A stretch of 64,000 bases of DNA from Zychaea mexicana (Eukaryota > Mucoromycota > Mucoromycetes > Mucorales > Lichtheimiaceae), in NCBI RefSeq assembly GCF_025766255.1, contig NW_026516680.1, positions 248,001 through 312,000 of the forward strand. Reading direction: 5' to 3'. The notes under the pieces are model-generated. The model was given only the letters and a program-made list of their open reading frames with translations. It had not been told where the DNA came from and ran no database searches. A program made the position numbers and the translations under genes. Each line of letters opens with the position of its first letter. Position 1 is the stretch's first letter. Below, piece by piece: positions 1 through 9,066 of the stretch.

Positions 1-780
1 AATCGTTTGTGCAGGTAGAGGACGATGTTGTATTACGCACGCAAGTCTGACGTTAAAATGGTGCAAGATGGTGCATCAAGTATATACAGAGAAAATGAGA
101 AAGAAGCAGTAATTCTGGATGATAATATCTCCACTAAAGCTATACCTCAAGCACAACCAGTAACCTTTTCCTTCCCTCGTTCACTTACCCAGCGTTTTTT
201 AAGCAGTAACGGCGGTCTACTCCTTATCAATCTTGAGCACATGCTTTTTTCAAGAAAACAGTTACCTTCATTTCGTTTTTCAATAAATCCGTGGATTGTG
301 CCGTTTTGTTTTCTTTGTTTTTATTCATCGTGAAGAGAGTAGGAGCCATTTACAAGTGTGCGTCGAAGCTGTTGATTTGCCGTGGCAAATGGTAATGAGA
401 AAAAAAAAGGATCTTTAGTTGTTGTTTTTTTCCTCTATACTGCTGCTAACAAACCCCACACTTTCCACCTACCTCAGCCACCAGCCTCCAGTTTGTTTCA
501 AACTCAATCCGGGTAAAATGAATGGAGGGGAAACGCTCAGGCCCTGTTCCCACAGCAGCAAAATAGGCTTATGCATACAGTAGTGAGTCTCTGATGCACC
601 CTTGCCATTTCCTGTACATTAGCCTACAAGCTTCTTGTCACGAGTGAAACAGCCATACTACTATATTGTGACATTGGCTTTGCACTGCTTAACTTCTATT
701 ATGTCTTGACTTGAATTGAAAATCTTAAGTACTCAAATATTCTGCTCTGCTACACTTAATATATTATCTACTTCAACTTT
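1..780. other. Intergenic, no supported gene
   Basis: A 102-codon open frame at 25-333 has no recognisable motif and unremarkable composition, so I do not call it a gene. The rest is AT-rich with no clear signal, although the edge of the 22-bp tandem array begins just downstream. Confidence 0.5.
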
Positions 781-782
781 TA

Positions 783-1225
783 TTATGTCTTAGTTGACTA
801 AAACAATGTCCAGGTTGACTGTTATTATGTTCAGGTTGTCTATTATTCATGTTTAGATTGATTATTATTCTTGTCCAGAACGATTTTCATTCATGTACAG
901 ATTGATTTTTATTTTGTCCACATTGATTTTACTCATGTCCAGATCGATTTATATTCATGTCCAGGTCAAGTAATATTCATGTCTAGATCGTTTTATATTC
1001 ATGTCCAGATCGATCTTTATTCATGTCCAGGTCAATTTATATTCATGTCCAGCTCGATTTTCATTCATGGCTAGATCGATTTTCATTCATGTCTAGCTTG
1101 ATTTTCATTCATGTCCAGCTTGATTTTCATTCATGTCCAGATCAATTATTATTCATGTCTAGATTAACTTTTATTCCTGTCCACTCAGATTAACATTCAT
1201 GTCCACTCTGCCTAAAATTAAATCC
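783..1225. repeat. 22-bp tandem repeat array, about 18-20 degenerate copies
   Basis: The consensus unit is close to ATTCATGTCCAGATCGATTT plus two bases. The central copies (about 925-1170) align end to end at exactly 22 bp with mostly single-base differences, and copies at both edges are more diverged. The period is not a multiple of three and the copies touch without spacers. This fits a minisatellite rather than a coding repeat or CRISPR. It sits directly beside the left breakpoint of the mitochondrial-type insert. Confidence 0.9.
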
Positions 1226-1255
1226 CTTCTGCCTAAATAAAAGTTCAAATGTCTA

Positions 1256-2895
1256 CTAGGAGGTGAAAAATCCTGTAGGTTCATCAGCTTTTCTCCATAA
1301 TCCTGAATTTAAATCTAAGATTTCTGAAAAATGTTGATCAACCCATTCTAATCTTTTGGTAATAGATAATTTATTTAATCCAAAGGCATTTGCTCCATAA
1401 ACCTTTAAAGAATTTAATCCATTTTCAGATAATACATTACCTTTTTTGAATAACAATAATGATCTTGCTAATTTACTACCTTGGAAATTTAATTCACCCC
1501 CTTGGCAATAAACTCTTCCTCTCTAGTCTAAAAAGAAAGTAAAATAAAATTATTCAACATCTCTATAAAGTTTAGCAATAGTTAAAATTGAATTATTATA
1601 TAAGAATTTACTATTATGAGATGTAATTTCAAATTCTTTTTCTTTATTATTCTTTTTAATAATCTCACTCATTTCATCTGTCTCCTAATGTAATGTTCTA
1701 ATAATTAAATCATCATTAAGTAGCAGATTCATTAGAAAATCTAATACTTTAAGATTAATATTGAAACCAATAGATGACATATAATTAACCATTTTAATTG
1801 TCATTTTATTTATAAATTTAATATTTGATTCAGTAAATCTTTTACTTCTAATTAAAGGATTAAAATTCTTAATATTATTAGTAATATATCCACCATATGT
1901 CTTAAATTCTTTGTTATCATTTCATTCCCAATAAATAGGTGGATATACTATAGGTAATTCATGACCATTAATCATACCTAAATATTTAATATAGTTTTTA
2001 TTGGTAACTAGGAATAATTTCTCTATGAGTTTTTTTACTTTTAACATCATATCATTCTAGGATATTAAAAAGATCACTTTTCATATCCAAATAACTATTA
2101 ACAGTACCACTAATATTAATAAAATTCTCTTCATTCATTGTAAAATTCTTCAAATATAAATTAAAAGTTATAATATCCTGAGATTTATCATCAACTTCTT
2201 TAATATATTTTTGATATAAATATTCTTTATATAAAGTTTTTCCTAATCTATATATGAAATAAAGTTATAACTAATTGTTCTTTATAATCTTCATATTTCA
2301 TAATAAAGGGGATTAACAAACTTAAAATCAAGAACAGCATCAAGGATTTATCTATTTCTTTAAACATAAAAAGATATTTTTTGTTTCTAATATATTTTTC
2401 ATTTTCAAAATACATTTTTAAGTCATCTTCTAATAACTTATAGTTATTTAAAAATTTTCTAAACCTAGGATTTATATTTCAGAAATCCTTAGACTTACTC
2501 ATTTTTTCTAGTTTTTTCAACCATAAAGAATGTAATTTTTCTTCTAAATTTAATTGTTTTTCTTTAAGAGATAAAGTATCGTTTGATAAAATTTCTTTAA
2601 TAGTAATATAACCACTAGAATTTTCATTTGTAAGAGAAAAATCTTTTATACCATTAAAAGTTGAATTTAAAATATTATTTTTTGAAGGGTTTTTATTTAT
2701 ACATACCACTGAAGGTAATAAAGCTGAAAGTAAATTATCCGGAGTATTAATCCAGATATTACTAGTAATTAAACCATCAGGTGTTTTAATCCTGATGTAA
2801 CTTGAAATAAGCTCTGTAAAAGAGTTTAAATCGCAGGTATTCGAAGGGAAAATAGGGCAATCACTAAAAATATAGAATAAGTTTGTAAACATCAT
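1256..2895 (-). pseudogene. Broken phage-type (T7-like) RNA polymerase, mitochondrial plasmid type
   Basis: The family is the single-subunit DNA-directed RNA polymerase that transcribes mitochondrial genomes and linear plasmids. Reading the minus strand across frames from 2895 gives a coding-like N-terminal region, then a block with VYPPIYWEW (the final W encoded by TGA), then FYFTFFLD, a stop, and RGRVYC. That corresponds to the family motif with aromatic-rich FYFP..LD(F/W)RGR(V/A)Y. It continues to SKLARSLLLF, ANAFGLNKL and LWRKADEPTGF, which is the region ahead of the catalytic palm. The C-terminal half with the later catalytic motifs is missing at the 1256 breakpoint. In-frame stops lie at 1523-1525, 1550-1552 and 1685-1687, and there are at least two frame changes between 1950 and 2280. 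No function is expected. Confidence 0.8.
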
Positions 2896-2945
2896 ATTTT
2901 TAAAGTAAGTAAGTAATTAGATAGCATCTAATTTTTAGTAATGAT
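2838..2945. repeat. Gene-start repeat, copy A (pairs with 4196-4300)
   Basis: On the minus strand this covers the first ATG and roughly 20 codons of the polymerase frame plus its leader. Shared blocks with copy B include GATAGCATC, TTTGTAAACAT and CGAAGGG..AATAGGGC(G/A)ATC. Both copies encode a related start, beginning MFTN and MFTK, followed by SD(C/R)PI.PS once a 1-nt slip in copy B is allowed for. Confidence 0.7.
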
Positions 2946-3307
2946 TTATTTAGTTTCAGATTAATTATCTCTACTTACAGTACCGCCACGAGAAGGCATA
3001 AATCAAGGTACCGGGGGAGAATTCTATAAAATAATGATAATAAATATTGATATCATGGGAGATTATTTATTATTATTATAAAATAATAATAATAATCTTT
3101 TATATGAATCATCAACCCAGAATGATTCGTTTAAATAATAGCAAATAACTAAAATTCCAATATGACATAATAACATAATTATTAATAATACAAAATTATT
3201 CCAATCTCTTAATGAAATAACAAGGCAAACTAATTTATGTAATAAAGGTCTATTCTTAATAAATTCTCATTCTTCAATTTTAATTAGTTTACTTAACATA
3301 CCTATAA
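2946..3307. other. AT-rich spacer with a small GC-rich cluster
   Basis: Between the two decayed genes the sequence is mostly A/T runs. Around 2979-3020 there is a GC-rich island, CCGCCACGAGAAGG followed by GGTACCGGGGGAG. It resembles the short GC clusters common between genes in fungal mitochondrial DNA. No open frame is supported. Confidence 0.5.
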
Positions 3308-4255
3308 TTAAAAGAAACAACCAAGAATTCCAATAAATGTAAATAGACAAACACATAAAATTAAAATAGGAGTAGGATTTCCATCACTACCTCTAAAATA
3401 TTCATTTAATAAATTAAATACATCTTGTGGATTTTCAATTAATTTTGAAATGAATTCTACAAAATTATTACTATTTTCATTTGGAGAATTAATTTTGAAG
3501 TTTCCATCTGGTGGAGGACTACCAGATCTTTCAATAGAGTGATAATACATTCTTTCACACATTTCTCTCATTTTTTTTCTTTCTTCATAGTTATGATTCA
3601 TCATTTCACCTAATCCATAAGTAGCAAAACCACCAATAGTACCAACAACACCTAAAAACAATCCATTTCTAGGATTTGTTTTTGCAATTTTAACTGCAGC
3701 AGTTATTGTTGTTCCAGAAAGAATTCCCGCAGCAACTCCAGGAGAAGTAATTGGTTTATCATTATTAGAATTACTATTTGATGGATGATTATTTGACCCT
3801 GCACCTCCATCTCCAAAATTAACATTAAAAGTATTTTTTGATGAAGGATTTGTATTAGATGAATTGGGGCAGAACTTATATAAATTAATAAACCTAGTAA
3901 TACTAAACCTAAAGAGCCTGTAAAAATTTAGAGAGATTATCATTTAAGAAGTGAATAAATTCTATAAAATAAAGATGAATAGAATCAACTAGAATATTAG
4001 GAATTAAAAATACAGATGCAAATCTAAAATGATTTTTATCTGTAGAATAGTAATACTTATGTTTAATAAACTTAATAATGATAGAATATTATTCTGTAAT
4101 AAAGAATAATAAGTTTGTAATAATCTATTACATCCATAAATAAGTATTTTAAACCAATAACTAGAAATAACCCAAACTAAGTTTAAAGTTAATTACAGGA
4201 TACGAAGGGGGAATAGGGCGATCGCTAAAATTTTAAAAGAATTTTTGTAAACATT
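3308..4255 (-). pseudogene. Frameshifted membrane protein gene, mitochondrial-plasmid type
   Basis: The longest intact part (3308-3943, 211 codons) has an Asn/Ser/Gly-rich segment (FNVNFGDGGAGSNNHPSN), two hydrophobic segments (around GVAAGILSGTTITAAV and GLFLGVVGTIGGFATYGL), an acidic/charged stretch and a C-terminal hydrophobic segment (PTPILILCVCLFTFIGILG). I cannot name a family. It resembles accessory membrane ORFs of fungal mitochondrial genomes and plasmids. Upstream, coding-like hydrophobic sequence continues in other frames to a start at about 4255 inside copy B of the gene-start repeat. Near 3880-3920 the alternative frame reads LGLVLLGLLIYIS, a better membrane segment than the annotated frame. 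At least two frameshifts are therefore likely. Confidence 0.55.
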
Positions 4256-4300
4256 TTTTTTTAATAAATTAATAAAATTAGATAGCATCAATTAAATAAC
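4196..4300. repeat. Gene-start repeat, copy B (pairs with 2838-2945)
   Basis: Shares ordered blocks with copy A, including the GAAGGGGGAATAGGGCGATC core and the downstream TTTGTAAACAT and AGATAGCATC boxes. It lies at the 5' end of the broken membrane-protein gene. Confidence 0.7.
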
Positions 4301-4357
4301 ACTATTTTTAAAAATAAAGACATTTAGTTTCTCATTAAATAATGATACTTAAAAGGA

Positions 4358-4888
4358 ATGCTTTCTGGCTACCAATATTTCGAATTAGACAAAACGACAG
4401 CACTCTTACTCAACAAAGATTGGACGCATGAGCTATATGTCAAGTTTGCCTGTGCCCAAGGCTTGGCAGGTTCAATCCTGATGAATGTCAACAATGGTGA
4501 AGCCAATCTTGTGAATACGGTAGAGGTTTATGGTCGAACCAAATCAGTTGACATCCACCGAGAACTGTCTACTTTGGCTACCTCCTCAATCCTCACAACC
4601 ACTCCAATGTACCCAAACCTCTGGCCATGCATCCAAAGCACAAGGGATGGCTCCAAGCTGGTAATTGGCACCCAATCATGCGATTGTCTCATTATGTTAA
4701 TCGTTCGCCTCGATCGGAACGAAGAGCCCAAAGTGGGACCTTTGGCTTTTTACTTTGCTGCATCACCAAAACATACTAAGATATTTATCGACCAAGACAG
4801 CTGGACAAAAGCCAAGGATATAGAGTCAAATGAATCAACACAGTCAATCGAGCCCTTCAATTTGGTTGGCCAAGCAAGACAGCTTTGA
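4358..4888 (+). CDS. Hypothetical protein, 176 codons, unrecognised
   Basis: The frame starts at an ATG 13 bp beyond the right edge of the mitochondrial-type DNA and has balanced, nuclear-like composition. It reads as soluble and mixed-charge, with no membrane segment (examples: LDKTTALLLNKDWTHELYVK near the N-terminus, LAFYFAASPKHTKIFIDQ near residues 128-145). I recognise no domain. The abrupt start beside foreign DNA suggests the true 5' end may be missing. A second open frame follows 57 bp downstream and could be another exon or the same protein after a break. Function unknown. Confidence 0.4.
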   Translation: MLSGYQYFELDKTTALLLNKDWTHELYVKFACAQGLAGSILMNVNNGEANLVNTVEVYGRTKSVDIHRELSTLATSSILTTTPMYPNLWPCIQSTRDGSKLVIGTQSCDCLIMLIVRLDRNEEPKVGPLAFYFAASPKHTKIFIDQDSWTKAKDIESNESTQSIEPFNLVGQARQL

Positions 4889-4945
4889 TCACATTTTCAC
4901 CATCCAAGCACTTATTTCCTTTGTCGTGCTTCAAGTCATCTCGCT

Positions 4946-5239
4946 TTGCCACATTACTGCCAACTGTATACAGTGTTTACCTACTGTAATCATGAAGGTG
5001 TGAATAAATCAATAGACAACGAAAACTCGTCAGCGATTGCTTCAAGACTATTCCAGCGAATTGCATATACCGTAATCAAGTCATCTTCCGAAGCACGTAT
5101 CAAAAAGGATTTGGCCGTTTCCTTGCATAGTCAATGCAACAATGATACCAGAATCAAGCTTCTTTTCGCAGACCTGATCAACCTGTGGCGTCCTACTATT
5201 AGTTGTCTAACCAATTATAATCTACTAGCTGTAATATAG
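4946..5239 (+). CDS. Hypothetical protein or gene fragment, 97 codons
   Basis: Coding-like sequence with helical character (SSAIASRLFQRIAYTVIKSS, EARIKKDLAVSLHSQ) and no recognisable domain. The frame stays open upstream of the first ATG, almost to the end of the preceding ORF. The two may therefore be pieces of one gene separated by a frame change or short intron around 4890-4945. It stops 34 bp before the left inverted repeat of the Rep/DDE element, so the element may have inserted at its 3' end. Confidence 0.35.
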   Translation: MPHYCQLYTVFTYCNHEGVNKSIDNENSSAIASRLFQRIAYTVIKSSSEARIKKDLAVSLHSQCNNDTRIKLLFADLINLWRPTISCLTNYNLLAVI

Positions 5240-5273
5240 ATAATCAAATTGCTATGATCGGTATAACCATCAG

Positions 5274-5326
5274 TGGCCGAATTAATTATTGATTTACAAT
5301 AAAAATAATAAAAATTGAATTTTTTT
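5274..5326 (+). repeat. Left terminal inverted repeat region
   Basis: The outer 14 bp (5274-5287) match the right end 12/14 in inverted orientation. An inner 20-nt block (5307-5326, AATAAAAATTG plus AATTTTTTT) matches 9067-9086 perfectly. A TCAG just outside (5270-5273) also appears, inverted and offset by 2 nt, beyond the right end. The AT-rich tract sits immediately upstream of the transposase start and could double as a promoter. Confidence 0.65.
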
Positions 5327-5394
5327 ATTTATATTGGTAGCCTCCCACGAGAAAAAAAAGAGCGATTGTTTAAAGTACATAACAACAAATAAAA

Positions 5395-6872
5395 ATGAAC
5401 ACAACACAACACACTGAACAACTCGATATCGAAATTAAAAATTTAATTAATAATAAATGGACTTTTCTTGATAAATCTTGGCCTGAAATGCAACATAGAT
5501 TTAATCATAGAACAGCTATTAAAGATATGAAGAATAATACAATAAATGATATAAAGGATGTATTACTTAATAGATTTGGATTTATACCTGTATTTTATTT
5601 CTTACAGTTTTATATGGAAATATTGAATATCTAGGGCCATACTGCGAGATTGAAAAAGGACTTACATTATTATATCATATGGTATCAGGTGTATCAGGAA
5701 AGGATATGCATACTGTTATGCTATATGCAACATTTTATGATTTATATAAGCAGTTCTGGATTACTAACTATAATGAATTGAATAAAAAGGTAAAATAAGA
5801 TCTAGATAGTATGTTCTCATCACCACGTATTCGCATTCTATCAGCAATAATAAACAATCCAGATGGTTTTAAGAATGTTACACTATTTATTGATGGACAT
5901 GATAGTAAAATAAAGTATTATAAACCAAATGAGTCACATTCACAGTTATATTCATATAAATTAAAAGGGCCAGCTGTACGTACACAAGTTATACAGGATA
6001 TGAATGAAATAATTACACATGTTTCAGTATCTGAAAAATGTGCTATCGGAAATGATGGTACTATGTTTATTAATATGAAACTATATAAAAAAATAAGTGA
6101 GGCAGATTGTTTAGGAATGGATGGTGGATATAACTTATTTATACAAAAGTTTAAAGATAATGCGACAGATGCTGGATATAGTTTTTATGATCGTAATTTT
6201 TTACATCCCACAAGAAAAGAACCAGGACAAAAGTTAACAATCAATGAGACATACTTTAATAACAAGTTTGGATCATTTCGTTCAGCAATAGAAGCACAGT
6301 TCTCTATGTTAGGCTCTAAATTTGAACGATTTAATAATAATCATGCAGCATTGCAAATAACCGATATAAGATATTATAATATTTAGTTTTGTGTTGCTTG
6401 TATTCTTACTAATATATGGCGATTTGTAAATAAGTATAATATAGAGGTACAACTACATCATAAATTATGGTATGGAAAAGATTTTGAATTCCCAAGTAAG
6501 AAAAACAAACTTGACTTAGTATTTTCAAATGAGCAAAAAGTAAATACTGAATATAATGAAATGGTTGACATGCAGCAGAAATTTCTACAGCTTAACATTA
6601 ATCAATCGATAGATATGGCTATAGATAGTGAGGACGAAACTGAAAATAATACATCTAAACGCAAGAGAAAAAATCAAAGAGAACAGAGAAATATAGAACA
6701 TAGTAATTCATATGAAATTGAGAAGATTGTAGGACATGTGTATACTGATAATAAGTACATATTTGAGGTTAAGTGGGTTGGATATAGTGTAAAAGATAAT
6801 AGTTGGTTAACAGTTGATAAGTTTAATTCCCGGGAAATGCTACATGAATATATGGCCACACATGGTATTTAG
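5395..6872 (+). pseudogene. DDE transposase (Harbinger/DDE_Tnp_4-like) with C-terminal chromodomain, broken
   Basis: The family is a cut-and-paste transposase of the DDE superfamily. The acid residues are visible as VTLFIDGHDSKI (first D), CLGMDGGYN (second D) and FRSAIEAQFSMLGSKFERF (E, in the R..IE..F..L...F context of Harbinger-like enzymes). The frame closes with a Lys/Arg-rich patch (SKRKRKNQREQR, a likely nuclear signal) and a chromodomain: YEIEKIVGH, then FEVKWVGYSVKDNSW, with cage-type Y, W and Y residues. Chromodomains read methylated histone tails and could steer integration to heterochromatin. Breaks are a frame change between about 5580 and 5610, a TAA at 5796-5798 and a TAG at 6384-6386. 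Both stops fall where Gln would fit and are one C-to-T change away. It ends 2 bp from the convergent Rep stop. Confidence 0.8.
6561..6872 (+). other. Chromodomain-coding 3' part of the transposase gene
   Basis: An intact 103-codon frame from ATG to stop. It contains an acidic stretch (DSEDETENN), a basic bipartite-like cluster and the complete chromodomain of about 50 residues (from YEIEKIVGH to the last helix). It is in the same frame as the DDE core and separated from it by one TAG (6384-6386). If the TAG is a real end in this copy, this segment could still be made as a stand-alone chromodomain protein. Confidence 0.7.
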
Positions 6873-6874
6873 CT

Positions 6875-8986
6875 CTAAATTAATCTCTTACTTATTTGCT
6901 TATTAAAAAATTTCATATTGAAACTGACCGCATCAACCTTTCGTTTACTTGCCCAATTATATTTATGTTTTATGCATTCATTAGTTATACTTGTACTTAT
7001 ATTAGTATCTGTTGATTTATTTTTGACGTCGGTTTCTTTTGTTATATCTATATCATCTATTATAGCCTGTTTTATATCCTTATGCTTTTTAATAGATTCT
7101 TTTGGCTGTATTTCTTCTACTATTTGCTTGTTTCTCCGTTTATTTTTAATGTGTCTTTTTTCCTTTTTACGTTTTGGTATATTATTTGGTATGTTGCAGT
7201 CACTGCTTTTCTCTGATTCAGATGTACTTACATCTATGTATTTATGTTTCTCTATATCTTCTGGTGGGTTTTCCCAATCAGTAGTATCATTTACAACATC
7301 ATCACATTTTATATCATTAAACACATCTTCCCAATGCCTACAATCTACTGATGGTGGTACCTTTACAGTTGACCATCCTCTATTATTTTGTTGAGGCGGT
7401 TTATATTGTTTATTGTTCTGTGTATTATTACTATTATGTTTTTCTTCTTGTTCCTTCATATATTCTTCTGTATCAGCTAATTCTTGTAGTTCCTCTACTG
7501 TTTTATCCATCGGTGTATATTTTTTAATATCATCCTGACCACTATTATGTGCATAACAGATAAATGTATGCTGATCTTGGTATTCGTTTTTGAATTCACC
7601 TTTGTATAAGTCCTCATACATATCCATGTTTTCATAATACATGAATTTATTTTCATAATCCTTCACCTTCATTGTGTATGAATTCCATATTATATGACCT
7701 TTACGGTTCTTATCAACATAGATAATATATAAACGATTGAGCGTTGGCTCTAACTCATATACTGATTTGTTTTTGTATAACATGTGCAGCATATAGTTAC
7801 TATTCAGTATTATTGGCATATTTTTCTTTTTAGTTATTGACTTTGTGAATTTGCTATTAAGTTTTAACCGTGTTCCTTCTAACATTTGGTTTAAAAATGT
7901 TAATTTGAAACCAGAACCTGTTTCTTCATTATACATAAAATCATAATCATCATCCTTATAATCTGACCAATCATTTTCTTTATTCATTAGATATGCTCGA
8001 TGACCACCTTGTTCTAATACATCAATGTTATATGTCTTACCTACATTTGATGGACCTACAATCCAGTATTGTGGTATCTTATTTTTGCCACTAAACATTG
8101 TTTCAATACCAAACATAGACCACATATGTAATTTATTTCCAAGGTTATTTTCCATATCTGCATCATGAAAGTAAGAATTTAAATTTGATTTTACAGTATC
8201 ATATTTCCATAGTAATTCTGGATATATTTCGGTAGCCTTCCATATATTAAGCTGCTTAGTAATTAATTGATATCTAAGTAACTGTTGGTGCATTTTTCTG
8301 GTTTTAATTTCATAATTTGGATCTATATTATAACAAATATAATCTTTTCCTTTCATACAATAGCTAATAGACTTTTGTGGATTACCACCTGGTTTAATAT
8401 TTGGAGTAACACCATCAATAGTAAAGAGTTTACGTGCTGTTTTTGTGTCGAACCGCTCATCCAATTGTATCTATATGTGTACATGTTTCTCATTGGTTTC
8501 TGGTGCAATTTCATCACATGCAATTGCCTTTTCAATTCGATAACCAATACATTCATGTTTTATAAACCATTCCATGATTTGCTCTTTTGTTAAATGGAAG
8601 TCCTTACAAATGTATATGAACAGCCCTTTAGTGTTTTGGAATCGGAATTCTTTGCCGCCCTGCGAGGAATCTGCACCAGAGGTGTTACCCTCTAACATTG
8701 CATCAGAAAATTGAGGATTTGAGGATTTGAGGAATCTCACATATTCTCGAATTCTTCCAATTATTTTATTGTGTGCATTATCTTTAGTTTTTTTATCTAC
8801 TTTAGCCTGTGTAAGGTCTTTTTCGAGTTCTGACCTCAGTTGTGTGACAAGAGGTTCATACTCAATATGCTGATGGTTTTCAGCAAGGTGTTTTGCTCTT
8901 TCAATTAAGAGCGTCAATGTAACTCCTAAAATAGGAACAAACTCAGCCATAATGGCTAAGAATGCGAGAAGGTTGAGTTGGTTCAT
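6875..8986 (-). pseudogene. rep: CRESS-DNA-type Rep: HUH endonuclease plus SF3 helicase, one in-frame stop
   Basis: Rep proteins of small circular ssDNA viruses and plasmids nick an origin to start rolling-circle replication and unwind it with a superfamily 3 helicase. From the ATG at 8986 the frame has a hydrophobic N-terminus (MNQLNLLAFLAIMAEF), a Lys/Glu-rich region, then the HUH fold: KGLFIYICKDFHLTKEQ (motif I position), KHVHI (motif II) and SYCMKGKDY (motif III with catalytic Tyr and Lys). The helicase has Walker A VGPSNVGKT, an acidic Walker B (DDDYDFMYNEE) and motif C (MPIILNSN). The C-terminal third is disordered and Lys-rich. A TAG at 8471-8473, directly after motif II, splits the frame; beyond it 529 codons are open. 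About 700 codons in all, long for this family, with roughly 100 unfamiliar residues ahead of the HUH domain. This copy is probably inactive unless the stop is read through. Confidence 0.85.
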
Positions 8987-9066
8987 GTCGATTGTTGAAG
9001 TAATAAAAATAAAAAATATAACAAATATATTTTGCTTTATATTCTGTGGTGTTATTTTTATATTAA

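Larger units (their letters stand above)
1256..4345. mobile_element. Insert of mitochondrial linear-plasmid-like DNA
   Basis: This stretch is markedly more AT-rich than its flanks. It carries remnants of a phage-type RNA polymerase of the sort found on fungal mitochondrial linear plasmids, and a membrane-protein gene in the same orientation. TGA codons occur where tryptophan is expected, as in many fungal mitochondria. Both reading frames are broken. Composition changes abruptly at about 4345, and the polymerase similarity ends at about 1256 next to the tandem array. I infer a nuclear copy of a mitochondrial plasmid or mitochondrial DNA segment. A misassembled mitochondrial contig is the main alternative. 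Confidence 0.7.

Noticed and set aside
871..1074. 67-codon open frame within the 22-bp array
   Set aside because: It is only the repeat read in one frame; the 22-bp period shifts frame every copy.
783..1225. CRISPR-like array
   Set aside because: Copies are contiguous with no spacers and are degenerate; this is a minisatellite in a eukaryotic context.
6918..7394. 158-codon plus-strand hydrophobic frame
   Set aside because: Antisense to the Lys/Asn-rich C-terminus of Rep; hydrophobicity is a complement artefact.
5395..8986. Reassigned genetic code (TAA/TAG read as Gln)
   Set aside because: CAA and CAG are used normally for Gln in the same genes, there is also a frameshift in the transposase, and neighbouring host genes use normal stops. 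C-to-T decay is simpler.
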